Shown: in pieces, positions 44,808-56,127 of the stretch
How positions within the stretch are numbered: the stretch's first letter is position 1
Layout: each line of letters starts with the position of its first letter
From: Paralithodes platypus
Taxonomy: Eukaryota > Arthropoda > Malacostraca > Decapoda > Lithodidae
DNA: 64,000 bases
NCBI GenBank assembly: GCA_032716605.1
Contig: CM064580.1
Coordinates: forward strand, 34,296,381-34,360,380
Reading direction: 5' to 3'
Notes under the pieces: model-generated
Database searches by the model: none
Seen by the model: the letters and a program-made list of their open reading frames with translations, nothing else
What the model was told of the DNA's origin: nothing
Made by a program: the position numbers and the translations under genes

Positions 44808-45612
44808 GTGGGTCAATGAGTAGATGAATAGATGAATTGATGGGATCCTGAGTGAGAGTTTATGAGGGATCATGTTAATGAGAGAATGGATGAGGGCAAA
44901 GAGTCTACTAAGAAAAGAAGAAAAGACATCATCACATGATCAATGATAGTTTTTACAAGCTCTAATATGCGGCCAGGGGCCTGAAGCAAATGTTTGTACA
45001 TGATGTAAGTACAACTCCATGAATGATATTGTGATAAATTAAAAAAGGATATGATGAAATCTTTTAAATATATATGATATTCTGTCCACGTATTTAATAA
45101 TATTAGTGTACTTCAACATGAATTATAGAGGAACGAGTTAGGTTAGGGTAAAGTTAATGCATTCACGAAAATTCAGTTGGTTATAGAGGAGGTTGGCTTG
45201 GCAACTTCCGGTTGACTTAGCAACTCTGAATTTCACAATAACAGTGGCGCCAGTTGAGGTGACTTGGTTCTTGTACTGCTCTTAATTAATGACAATTTGT
45301 TTTATAAATATTTCCTTCTTGGTAGGCTTTAAGCATGTATGTCGATTCGGTAATGCTTAAAGAGTCGATGGTAAATATTGCATTGATCGTTTTTGGCGAT
45401 CTAAGTACAAAGTAGGGATTATAAAGGGATGAGCTTGCTATAATTAGTACACATTCATGATACTATTTCTTTTGCGATTGTACTACCATCCTTAGTGACC
45501 ACACCCCCCACTATCGTCAAAAGTATGACGTCGTCTCATCCCTTCTTTTTAGTCTATTTGGATGATGGTTGGAATGTGTGAAGGAACTGATGGGGTGATG
45601 GAGAGAGGAGCA
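44808..45612. other. Probable intron, unassigned
   Basis: Downstream of the candidate exon. AT-rich, with no other exon candidate. Confidence 0.35.
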
Positions 45613-46152
45613 TGACAAAAAGTGTTGTTGTTCCCCAAGCTGCCTGGCCGAACAGCCCCAAGGCCCCGAGCAATTCCAAGGCCATAACCGAGTGCCCCCA
45701 CAGAACCCTCCCCGCCGACCACAATAAAGCCTGGGTGACCGAAGCCACTCCATGGCGGGGGGCTGAGGAGGGTGCGGAAACGCCCGGGAAACCAAAGCCC
45801 CACCCAGGGCCCTGTGCCCCTCAGCAATTATGAAGAGAAAGTTGAGGGGCAAGGGAAAAATGTGACGCTTTGGCTTCCAATCTTGGTAGATTGGGAGGTC
45901 AATCCACGGAAGAGACGCCGTCACTTGAGATCTAGAAAATATATAAGTTAAAGGAAAAGTCAAAGTAAGCTATGGGTATGGCAGAGATTGCTCAGCTCTC
46001 ACTCTGATAGACCAGCCCATCACCACATGACTAGAACCCAATCCTCTCAGCATCAGCTAGAAAAGACCCTAGAAAGCCGCCTTTGGCGGGGGGATAGCTC
46101 CCCTATTTCAACCCCCTTCGGGGTTGGGCACCCGCCCTGACAAAAAGTGTTG
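45613..46152. mobile_element. Unclassified retroposon with 15-bp target duplications
   Basis: A 510-base insert (45,628-46,137) is bounded by the perfect direct repeat TGACAAAAAGTGTTG at 45,613-45,627 and 46,138-46,152. The left part is GC-rich. The right end is a string of three hairpins: CCGCC-TTT-GGCGG near 46,079, GGGG-ATAG-CTCCCC near 46,090 and AACCCC-CTTC-GGGGTT near 46,110-46,125. There is no poly-A tail. It is a SINE or short 5'-truncated LINE; the direction of transcription is probably plus, with the hairpins at the 3' end. The 73-codon plus frame in the left part is not supported as a gene. Confidence 0.75.
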
Positions 46153-46549
46153 GTTTACTTTGCTTCGTTGATTGTGAGCTCGCCCCATATTTTTAGTTTA
46201 GATTCGTGTTAATACTAGCTCAAGGGAATAATAATAAAATAGAACAGTTAGTAAGATAAGATAATAATTTAGAAAGTGTATGGTTAACAGGTCATACTAG
46301 GTCTATATTTCTCCTTACACCTCTCTATTACCCCTTCAAAGTATCATGCCAAAGACACCCCCAGAGTGTTGTTTCTTTGCCCTGGGTCTGAATTTACCGC
46401 TGTGGATGAGGGAGTTTGTGACTGAGAGATGGTGTGTGTGACTGAGCGGAGGATAGAGTATCCTTATCTATTCCTTCCTCGGGACCCCTTAACTAACACC
46501 ACCATAATTATAACAAGCGTTACACTCGATGAACACCTCCACCACTCAT

Positions 46550-46960
46550 CCCTTAACATCCTGATAGTTCCAAACCCATCTCAACCAAAAAATCTCGTCA
46601 ATCAGTAAAATCTTTCAAACTTGAAAAGTATTATCAACTAGTAATCTTCTCAAACACGAAAAAAATCATCCACCACGAAGATTTAGCCAACCAGGAATAT
46701 CTACTCAACCAGGAAAACTTCGATGGCTAACAAATACACGCCAACTAATTGAATTTGGCCAACCTGGAATATCTCCCAAACTACAGTAGGAGATCCTCGC
46801 TATACAGGAAAATATCAAGCAGGAAATATCACAAAGCCAGAAACATTACGTCTCTCAATATAATCTCGCCATCTAGGATAATCTTGCCAACCAGAAATAT
46901 CTCGCTATCTATGAACATTTTGTTAACTATGGAGTATCTTATCAAATCAGTTATATCTTT
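46550..46960. repeat. Degenerate ~20-bp tandem repeat
   Basis: An irregular succession of words like CCAACCAGGAATATCT, CAACCAGGAAAACTT and GCCAACCAGAAATATCTCGC at about 19-22-base spacing. It looks like an old, decayed minisatellite. Confidence 0.65.
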
Positions 46961-47222
46961 CCAAGGCCCTCAATTGCATTGGCGAGTTTAAGACCTGTGT
47001 TGTTAAGGTTTCTACTTCTTCCTTGCGAGCGATATCTATCTATTGCCTGACGCCTTGATCCCCGAAGGGGTGGCCACGATGCACCTGTCCCCAGTCAGTC
47101 GACGCCCCTCCTTCCAACCAGCACCGCCATCATCCATATGCTTCCTCACTTCATCCATCCACCTCTCTGTCCTTCCACCTCGCTCTCGTACACCCTCTTA
47201 GTCATTCTCTCGCTTCCCATAC

Positions 47223-48980
47223 TGTGACGTTAACCACTCCGCTAGGATCGCCAGGGCAGTGGATGGGGCTACAGTTTGTGTATTAGAGTGTGCTTTATTT
47301 CATATGAAAGCTCGTGTCATGGGCAGTCCAGAAAGGCTCTTTGTTTTCGCCCATGTCAAGGCTTTATATATTTAATTGTAAAGTATATATTTTATCATTA
47401 ACTAGTAATGATAGGATCTGGGAGAGAGAGAGGGAGTAGAACAGAGTGAGAGGGGGCGCGCAGTGTTTTTTGTCCCGCTCGATGACGTCACGGCTGGCTG
47501 CCTCGCGGGGGTTGGTGGAGAGAGGCCCTTACCATGCTGTAAGCTTTGCTAGTGGTTAGATGACTTGTAACCGCTGTTTTCCCACGCGGCTCGAGCTAGT
47601 GCGAGTATATATACAGTTCCTCGCCACTCTCTCCCTCAGATCTGGTTTCTAGAACACACCCATCTTTTTTCCCTTGCTATCTGCCCCCGCTCCGTACCTG
47701 AGAATCTTTTCCTCTGCCTATCTCTCTCATTTTCCATATCTTTCACCACCTTTTATTAATATTATACCCCCTCTGGTTAACTCTGCAAAATCAGCTTCAT
47801 GCTGGCCAGTTGTATTGTGTGTTAAGGTCTGATATAGCCTATGTATATTTAGTTGTTAAGATAAGTGGATCACGAAGCATTGGTTGGCTTTCATATTACT
47901 GCTTCCTTTAATTATTAGTGTTCTGCTGGATTAGATAATGCTAGACTGGGAGTCTGATATTATAAGGTATTGTTTCCTATGAGTGCTGGCTTTAGTTAAA
48001 AGCTGCACGACATACCTGAGAACTGGAGTTGATTGAGTAAATTCTAGTCTGTGTGCCATTGAGAGTAGAGCATGCACGAATGAGGGCTTTTTGCCTATAC
48101 CATTCTGCACTGTTCTAGTCTCGATTGTTTGTCTTTGAGGTACGCCAGGAGAACGCTTAATACTTCGGTATTAAGGTTTCTCAAGAGAGCTACCCTTCCC
48201 TATAACGTAATATTTGACGCACAGACTTGAGATTTGCACTAGGCTATGCGGCATGCCATGCGCACCAGTATCTCGTATCATTGACTCTAGCTAGACTTTA
48301 TCAATCATAGTAGACATTAAGTATATTAACCTAATTACTCTTTTTATGCATACCCGTTTATGATTACACAAGCATTTCGCAGCCTAGTTTGATGAATTGA
48401 GACACAAACGACTTAGGCTCTTTTTGTTGATAGGAATACTGCATTGTCGTGGCGATTATTATTATTGTTGTTGTGTTTAGGATATTCTTGGCTCCGACGG
48501 CATTATATATTCTGCCTTTTTGTGTGCATAGCCTGCACGAGCATTGTTCCGCTGCCTGCCTTTTTGGGTTCCATTTCCGATACGAGCATCTTTATAGCAT
48601 CTAACATTTAAAGAAGATTCCTTGTTAGTGTTGAAGGACTTTAGTGCACTTTCTTTCATGCAGGAGTGCCTGACATTTATTGATTAAAGTAACGTAAGCT
48701 GTAACTTCTCTTACCACCTTACTTTGCATACCATAACCAAGCACCTTCGGTTATAGGTAGTAATAGGCTGTTTTCACATAACATTAAGCCTAGAGTAGAT
48801 GCACATTTATTGAGAGTTTGATAACCTATTATTGCATATAGAACTCTGTAGAGTATTTGTGTTCTTTGTTCACTGGGAATATACATCAGAGGTTGGAGCT
48901 AGCGCTTTCCGTTGTAACATTTATGCCATTACTAGTCCAATGAATAAGAGCCCTGATATATTTGAACCCCAGTCGTAACA
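47223..48980 (+). repeat. 5' LTR (1,758 bp)
   Basis: Starts TGTGACGTTAACC and ends CAGTCGTAACA. Compared with the 3' LTR it lacks about 33 bases after position 47,241 (between copies of an ACTC(C)G word) and has a few 1-2-base indels and a handful of substitutions. Confidence 0.95.
47606..47613 (+). promoter_or_regulatory. TATA box of the 5' LTR
   Basis: TATATATA in the context GTGCGAG-TATATATACAG, followed about 25-30 bases later by a CTCAGATC initiator-like word. The same box is at 53,711-53,718 in the 3' LTR. It is a good candidate polymerase II promoter for the element. Confidence 0.6.
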
Positions 48981-48982
48981 AA

Positions 48983-48997
48983 TGGCGACCTTACCTA
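48983..48997 (+). promoter_or_regulatory. Candidate primer binding site
   Basis: TGGCGACCTTACC begins two bases after the 5' LTR, the position and TGG start expected for pairing with the CCA end of a primer tRNA. The specific tRNA was not determined. Confidence 0.7.
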
Positions 48998-49196
48998 GGA
49001 TTTGGTGAACCTACATTTATTAGCAGGGAACATTTGTTGTTTTGGGGAATATTTTGCGGGGATCAGCAAGATTTTTTTTTTTTGCAACATAGTATAGCCC
49101 TTGAGTATTTCCGAGAATTTGTGTGTGTATATTGAGGTATAAGAGTTTGGGGTACTTCTTTTTTTAATATTGAGGTGGGAAATTTTTGTGAGCATC

Positions 49197-51995
49197 ATGT
49201 CTTATACCGGATCAGAGGAGAATGGAGACACAGTACGTAATGTCGAAACTGAGGAACAGCAGCATGATGAAAGGGTTAATCGGGTGAACTGTGAGGAGGA
49301 TGCTAGGATATTTTTGCAATGGCCTGTTACTGCCGAGCGGTTGGAGGGTATGGATCGGTACGGTCTTCAATGCCTGGCCACAGCTATCGGTCATGCGGTT
49401 ACTAGCAGCATGACCAAGGATAACTTGATAACGTGTGTACTGGGCAGGGTGACTGGTGAGCGAGATGGGTTGAGTGCTCAGAGCCCTTCGGCCATGCTTC
49501 CCCTACGCTCGACTCCCAGCCATCCCAGTAGTTTGCCGACCCCGGGTACGCTTCCGCAGTGGGGTGGTGACTGGCAGGGTGGGTTGCCCCTGGGGGGACC
49601 ACCGGTAATTTCAAACATTGTAGCACCTTCACCTCCTCAAGGGTTAACTCCAGAATTATTGCTTCAGCTCGAATTAGCTAAGATCGAAGAGAGAAAGGCT
49701 ATCAGGGTATCTGAGGTTCAACAGCAACAAAGGGCATGTGAGCTTCAGCAGCAAATAGAATTAGCCAAGATAGAAGAGAGAAAAACTATCAGTCAGCAGT
49801 CTCAGCACATAGAGCTAGCAAAAATCCAAGCGGATTTAGAGTCGACTAGGTACTGTGCCGACATGGACGTAGAGAAGTCGCGAGTAGAGGCAACGGGACA
49901 GCGACTTGGGGCTGGTAACCGTGTTCATGAGCAGTCTCTCTCGCACTTATTGAAACTGGTTCCGGTGTTTGATGAGAGTGGTGTAACAGAATTTTTCACA
50001 CGCTTTGAGAAGAAGTGCCAGGAACACCAGTGGCCAGAGAATAAATGGGCAGCACTTGTATCCTCTAGATTAATAGGCAAGGGTCTTAAAGCCTACGATG
50101 CGTTACCTTTGGAGTCGTGTATTGTGTATGAGGATCTCAAGGAGGCTGTCCTGAGGGCTTACGAATTGCAACCAGAAACGTACCGTTTGAAGTTCCGGGG
50201 TGTAACTAAGGGAAGAGATAGCACCTTTTTGGAACACGCCTGGGACTTGTCCGATGCTATGGGGAACTGGCTCCGATCTGAGAAGGTAACAACGTTTGAT
50301 GGAGTTAAGCAGTTGATGATGTTGGAGCAGTTCTTTAAGAGCACGGGCGGTGATCTAACTTTGAACTTAAAGGAGAAAAACCCAAGAACTCTAGTAGAAG
50401 CAGCAGAAATGGCTGATCTACGGCTGTCGTTGATTCGGGGTTGCGGGTCCTCACAGAAGTACGATGCAAGTGCTAGGGACCGTTATCCTGCCCCTCCCCG
50501 TAGCAATGACACATTTAAACCAAAGAGCAATGAAACTAAAACTGAAGCCAAACCTACCACCACACCGTATGTGAAAAGTCAGGGGCCTTTTACATCACAG
50601 TATAAGCCGAAACCGAAATTTATGTGTTTTAGGTGCCACCAGGAGGGTCATAAGGCAAATGAGTGCCCTAGTCGACCTCCTCCGGCAGCCGTGTCTTTTG
50701 CTCACGGCATTGGAGTGTTCAAGAGGACATCGGAGTTTGTTGGAGGCATTTCTTCTGAGGTAAATACACTGCCAGTGCAGAAGGATCCGGAAGGCTTATT
50801 CCCTGTCCGTGATGCCTTTAGTGACCACAGGGGACTCGGTTGTGTGGAGTGGGGGGGTAGAAGACATGAGGTGAGAATTTTGCGTGACACTGGGGCATCG
50901 CAAACACTGTTGAGAAATTTCACTGGTAAACCTGTCAATACGGCGCGGGTGGTTGTGGTTCAGGGAGTTAATGCGACAAGGTCATACCCGCTTGTAAGAA
51001 TGAAAGTGGAAGTTGATGGTGTGACTCGTGACCTGGATGTAGGAATTGTGGAGAAGTTACCTGTTGGGGGCGTCGACCTCCTTCTTGGCAACGACTTTGC
51101 AGGGCCTACTTCTGAGGCTCCACCCTTAGTCGTTGTCGAGAAGCTGGCCGACGTGAGTAGGGAGGAGCAGGAGTGGGTTGGGAAGTGTCCGGTGCAGCCT
51201 ATGGCGTGTGTTGTCACCGGAGATCCTGCATCCAGGGAGTCACATTCTGGTCAACAGTCTTTAGATCAGCGGAGGAAGGGTACCGAGAAGGGGTTGAAGG
51301 GTACCGAGAAGTGGTTGAAAGTTGATGCGGTTGAGAGTTTAGTGTCAACGGACCTGCTCGGGGACTCATTATTAGGACCATATTTCGAGTCTGGAGAAGA
51401 CCCAGTAACTGTTCCTGAAGGGGCAGAGGATGGGCTTAAAAAGACGAAAGAGTTGAAGGAGGACAGTGATGCACAGTCGGGAGATGTAGCGACAAGGTAC
51501 CCTGACGCGTACCCTATGAGAAATGGGTCGGCGAAGACGGTGGTCCGAAGCTTGCTAGTGTATTTTTCCCGGTATGGTTACCCGCAGGGGATTCAGTCAG
51601 TCCAGGGACCCAACTTCACTTCTAGCCTCTTTGTTCAAGCAATGCCACAGCATGGGATTGTTGGGGTTGTGTCATCTGCGTATCATCCGGAGAGCCAGGG
51701 TGTGTTAGAGCGATGGCACTCGGCCTTGAAATCTGTGCTTCGTTGTTGTTGCTTTGAGAGTGGGAAGGATTGGGATCTTGGCCTGCCATGTGTTTTGTTT
51801 GCTGTGCGGGAGGTACCTGGGGAGAGTTTGGGATTCAGCCCTAATGAGCTCGTCTTTGGACACCGTGTCAGAGGGCCTCTCCATATGGTTGAAGAAGTAT
51901 GGGAGGGGCCAGAAAACCTTGTTCTATGCTCAAGTGTGTCCTCAACAGTCGAGAACGGATGTTGCGCAGTCTGGAGTTGGCTGGCCGTAATTTGA
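49197..51995 (+). pseudogene. LTR element gag-protease-integrase ORF (integrase defective)
   Basis: Open from 49,170; the ATG at 49,197 (MSYTGSEENG) has the better context. Residues below are counted from 49,170. Gag: an N-terminal region with Glu/Gln-rich helical repeats around 165-240 (ELAKIEERKAI repeated), a capsid-like domain at about 265-430, and a zinc knuckle CFRCHQEGHKANEC near 486-499. Protease: LRDTGAS at about 571-577 and DLLLGNDF near 636. Then a non-conserved Lys/Glu-rich joint and the integrase C-terminal half from ATRYPDAYP. The motif normally SDQG reads SVQG (codon 51,600-51,602), while the Glu 36 residues on, in GVLERW, is kept. The frame is lost near 51,910-51,925 and the tail to 51,995 is out of frame. 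Gag and protease look intact. Confidence 0.88.
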
Positions 51996-52822
51996 CTAGC
52001 TCTCAGGCCCTCAGGAAGGACAGGTACGACCTCAAGGTTGAACTCAGGGAGTTGCACGTGGGTCAGGAGGTGTTGATTCTACTGCCCCTTGTAGGTCACC
52101 CCTTATCCGCGAAGTACGCTGGTCCTTATAGGGTGGTGGAGGAGCTATCAGACCTGGATTACTTGGTAGCCACTCCAGACAGACGGAAGCGCAATCAGTT
52201 ATGTCATGTTAATCCCATGACGGAGTATGGGAGGCACCCCTCTGAGCCTCTCACTGTGCCTGTGATGACGTTTAGCAGTCAAGGTGGAGAAGGAGAACGG
52301 GACAGTCAAGCTCAGGTGGAGGATAACTGGAAGGATAAGAAGTTCAAATGGGCGCCTGAGTGTGAGAAGGTGTTTAGGGAAGTAAAACACCTGTTGTGCA
52401 CTCACCCGATCCTCAGGGCCCCTGACTTTAGCCTACCTTTCCAACTAGCAACGGAGGTTAGTGGTGTGGGGGCTGGTGCCGTCCTTGTGGAAAAGGACAA
52501 TGATGGGCTGGAGCATCCTGTTAGTTTCTGCTCGGAGAAGTACAATTCGGCCCAGGGGAGCTGCTCTGTTGTCAAGGAGAAGCTGCTGGCGGTTGTACTT
52601 GCTCTGAGGCATTTCGAGGTCTGTGTTCCAGCCTATGGTCCGGTCGTTGTAGTTTACCCAGATCATCACCCTCTCAAGTTCTTGGACCAGTTTCACAATC
52701 GGAATATGAGGCTGACCAGGTGGTCACTAAGGTTACTGGTATATACCCTGGACATACACCATATTGCCGGTTGTGACAACGTGGTTGCAGATGGTCGTTC
52801 AAGGGTATATGATCCTGGGTAG
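51926..52822 (+). pseudogene. LTR element integrase GPY module plus RNase H (mutated)
   Basis: Continues the polyprotein in another frame after the frameshift (open from 51,899). It begins RERMLRSLELAGRNLTSSQ, then the GPY-type module GHPLSAKYAGPYRVVEELSD and TPDRRKRNQLCHVNPM. After a short linker it enters RNase H at KFKWAPECEKVF, without any RT. RNase H active-site positions are altered: the usual VDAS Asp reads TEVS, and the VEKE Glu region reads VKEK. DHHPLKFL is near-normal. It ends VVADGRSRVYDPG, where family members have ADALSR, then a stop. The direct GPY-to-RNase H joint indicates an internal deletion of RT. Confidence 0.85.
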
Positions 52823-53285
52823 ATTGACACACGGGTAGCCTCCTGCTTTAGTTTGAATAGTATTTTGCGCTGGTGCTTGTTGGCTCGCGGTTGTAGCCCA
52901 GCGTATTGGGTCGTAAAGCAGGAGTTGAGCGTTTGGTATAGAAGAAAAAACTAGGCTTGCCCCTATAGTGCAGCCGAAATAAACAAATTATAAACATAAA
53001 AATCAAATAAAAACCTCTTTCTTTGATAGTTGCATTTTTTTAGTATGTTATAGCAGTAATTCTGAGTTGCACTCCTCTCAGAATGCTGGGCTAGAGAAGC
53101 TCGCTCTTGAGGAGCATAACTACATATAATTTAACCTATGGTGTTGGGGAGGGTTATAATTTTGAATTTTTTTTTTTTGAAGAACTGTGTCAGATATTTT
53201 TCTGCCGCTGGGTGATGGGAAGTGGAGATATAGCATGGGTTCTAACCATCAGATTTTTGTGAGCCTTGGGGCCTCTGAGAAAAAT

Positions 53286-53296
53286 CTTGGGGGGGG
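53286..53296 (+). promoter_or_regulatory. Candidate polypurine tract
   Basis: TTGGGGGGG lies directly before the 3' LTR at 53,297, the position used to prime plus-strand DNA synthesis. It is short and G-rich, but well placed. Confidence 0.6.
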
Positions 53297-55085
53297 TGTG
53301 ACGTTAACCACTCCGTTAGAACCGCATGGCTTGTCCTACAGTGACTCGCTAGGATCGCCAGGGCAGTGGATGGGGCTACAGTTTGTGTATTAGAGTGTGC
53401 TTTATTTCATATGAAAGCTCGTGTCATGGGCAGTCCAGAAAGGCTCTTTGTTTTCGCCCATGTCAAGGCTTTATATATTTAATTGTAAAGTATATATTTA
53501 TCATTAACTAGTAATGATAGGATCTGGGAGAGAGAGAGGGAGTAGAACAGAGTGAGAGGGGGCGCGCAGTGTTTTTGTCCCGCTCGATGACGTCACGGCT
53601 GGCTGCCTCGCGGGGGTTGGTGGAGAGAGGCCCTTACCATGCTGTAAGCTTTGCTAGTGGTTAGATGACTTGTAACCGCTGTTTTCCCACGCGGCTCGAG
53701 CTAGTGCGAGTATATATACAGTTCCTCGCCACTCTCTCCCTCAGATCTGGTTTCTAGAACACACCCATCTTTTTCCCCCTTGCTATCTGTCCCCGCTCCG
53801 TACCTGAGAATCTTTTCCTCTGCCTATCTCTCTCATTTTCCATATCTTTCACCACCTTTTATTAATATTATACCCCCTCTGGTTAACTCTGCAAAATCAG
53901 CTTCATGCTGGCCAGTTGTATTGTGTGTTAAGGTCTGATATAGCCTATGTATGTTAGTTGTTAAGATAAGTGGATCATGAAGCATTGGTTGGCTTTCATA
54001 TTACTGCTTCCTTTAATTATTAGTGTTCTGCTGGATTAGATAATGCTAGACTGGGAGTCTGATATTATAAGGTATTGTTTCCTATGAGTGCTGGCTTTAG
54101 TTAAAAGCTGCACGACATACCTGAGAACTGGAGTTGATTGAGTAAATTCTAGTCTGTGTGCCATTGAGAGTAGAGCATGCACGAATGAGGGCTTTTTGCC
54201 TATACCATTCTGCACTGTTCTAGTCTCGATTGTTTGTCTTTGAGGTACGCCAGGAGAACGCTTAATACTTCGGTATTAAGGTTTCTCAAGAGAGCTACCC
54301 TTCCCTATAACGTAATATTTGACGCACAGACTTGAGATTTGCACTAGGCTATGCGGCATGCCATCGCACCAGTATCTCGTATCATTGACTCTAGCTAGAC
54401 TTTATCAATCATAGTAGACATTAAGTATATTAACCTAATTACTCTTTTTATGCATACCATTTATGATTACACAAGCATTTCGCAGCCTAGTTTGATGAAT
54501 TGAGACACAAACGACTTAGGCTCTTTTTGTTGATAGGAATACTGCATTGTCGTGGCGATTATTATTATTGTTGTTGTGTTTAGGATATTCTTGGCTCCGA
54601 CGGCATTATATATATTCTGCCTTTTTGTGTGCATAGCCTGCACGAGCATTGTTCCGCTGCCTGCCTTTTTGGGTTCCATTTCCGATACGAGCATCTTTAT
54701 AGCATCTAACATTTAAAGAAGATTCCTTGTTAGTGTTGAAGGACTTTAGTGCACTTTCTTTCATGCAGGAGTGCCTGACATTTATTGATTAAAGTAACGT
54801 AAGCTGTAACTTCTCTTACCACCTTACTTTGCATACCATAACCAAGCACCTTCGGTTATAGGTAGTAATAGGCTGTTTTCACATAACATTAAGCCTAGAG
54901 TAGACGCACATTTATTGAGAGTTTGATAACCTATTATTGCATATAGAACTCTGTAGAGTATTTGTGTTCTTTGTTCACTGGGAATATACATCAGAGGTTG
55001 GAGCTAGCGCTTTCCGTTGTAACATTTATGCCATTACTAGTCCAATGAATAAGAGCCCTGATATATTTGAACCCCAGTCGTAACA
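53297..55085 (+). repeat. 3' LTR (1,789 bp)
   Basis: Begins TGTGACGTTAACC at 53,297 and ends CGTAACA at 55,085, followed by ATAC. It retains the 33 bases lost in the 5' LTR. Confidence 0.95.
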
Positions 55086-55564
55086 ATACGTTCCATTTGG
55101 CCGAACCATCTCAAGGTGTTCCTTTTCACACTATTCAGCACATCTCCCTCCAAACCACACCTCCTTAATTCCTCATTCATCTGTCTATCCCTCCATGCAC
55201 TTCTTAAATCATTCATTTCCACCCCTCTCACTCTTGGTCTGAGTCTCTCCACCAACGTCCATGCTTCGCTTCTGTAAGTCAGTGTCGGGATTACCACACT
55301 GTCATGCAAGAACTTCTTCACTTCCATACTGACCACCCTATTTCTTGTTACTGCTTTCAGGGTTCCTACAACCCTCTTCCCCTGTTGCACCCTCTCCCGC
55401 ATTTCTTCATCCATAGTCCCATATTTACCCAACACACTGCCCAGATACTTAAATGAGCTGACAATCTCCATAGCCTGACCGTTCAACTTCACCTCACACT
55501 CTGTGGCTTCACCCCTTTCGATGACCATAACCTTGCTCTTCCCCGTTCTTCCCTGCGAGCCATA

Positions 55565-55710
55565 GCGAGCCTGTAATATAAGAGGAACTTACCTTCGGCC
55601 AGGACAAATTTCTATCGAAATATTTTCATATTTGTATCGAAGAGGGGTCTTGAGAGTAAGTTTTTAAGTTTATTGGAGATCTTGGGAGGAAAGTAAAGCG
55701 AATATTAAAT
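55565..55710. mobile_element. TTAA MITE family 3 remnant
   Basis: Right-hand continuation of the target of the family B insertion: GCGAGCCTGTAATATAAGAG, ACCTTCGGCCAGGACAAATT and TTGAGAGTAAGTTTTTAAG are all family 3 words. The left half, before 47,016, is poorly preserved. Confidence 0.65.
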
Positions 55711-55884
55711 AAATTAATACAAATTTCCCTGTATAATACTGACCTGAAGCTCAGCCAACAAAGTTATGTCCTTAACGCGGCCACTTATTATATGATGCAG
55801 GATATATCATTATACACTCAACCATGCAGACCCACAGCCAGAGCACACAACATCATTTTGCTATCCCTTTGTATGTTTTTACCT

Positions 55885-56107
55885 ACAAGTCTATCAGCCG
55901 GGTTGGGCCAATCAGCGCTCTGCAGACCCCCATAATCCTGCGTTAATCTCTAACCGTTTTGGTAGGATGATCCTCAGGGCATTAGAGTGTTGAGCCTATA
56001 ATTGGGCTTTGTAATTGATTTGGGGTTGTGTGGGACTGGGATCTGCCTTGCTTAGGCCAATCGGCTTTCTGCAGACTCCCATTTTCTTATGTTCTTATGT
56101 TCTTAAG
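55885..56107. repeat. CR1-type 3' tail repeat G, copy 2
   Basis: Matches 27,520-27,750 with the same two sub-repeats, and ends in TTCTTATGTTCTTATGTTCT, the octamer-type tandem end typical of CR1 retroposons. Coding sequence is absent. Confidence 0.65.
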
Positions 56108-56127
56108 TCATTATCACACACAAACAA

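Larger units (their letters stand above)
47223..55085 (+). mobile_element. Ty3/Gypsy-type LTR retrotransposon with Gmr1-like domain order, non-autonomous
   Basis: A 7.86-kb element with direct LTRs (TG...CA ends) and 4-base target duplications ATAC at 47,219-47,222 and 55,086-55,089. The internal order is gag, zinc knuckle, protease, integrase (C-terminal half), GPY domain, RNase H. Reverse transcriptase, the integrase zinc-binding domain and its first catalytic Asp are missing. Integrase before RNase H matches the Gmr1-like Ty3/Gypsy group rather than the usual PR-RT-RH-IN order. The LTRs are almost identical apart from a 33-base deletion in the left one, so insertion was recent. Confidence 0.9.
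47016..55564 (-). mobile_element. RTE-like LINE family B, copy 4, with target duplications and split by an LTR element
   Basis: The 3' part at 47,035-47,222 and the 5'-truncated part at 55,086-55,545 are one family B fragment separated by the LTR retrotransposon. It is flanked by 19-base direct repeats: TTCTTCCTTGCGAGCGATA (47,016-47,034) and TTCTTCCCTGCGAGCCATA (55,546-55,564), with two mismatches. The coding piece at 55,528-55,090 still shows VKLNGQAMEIVSSFKYLGSV and RWFGQMER. The flanking target is a family 3 MITE remnant. Confidence 0.85.

Noticed and set aside
45612..45833. 73-codon GC-rich plus frame as a host exon
   Set aside because: Lies within the TSD-flanked retroposon and lacks good splice sites.
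49402..49632. Minus-strand frames opposite the LTR gag
   Set aside because: Shadow frames; the plus-strand frame has zinc knuckle and protease motifs.
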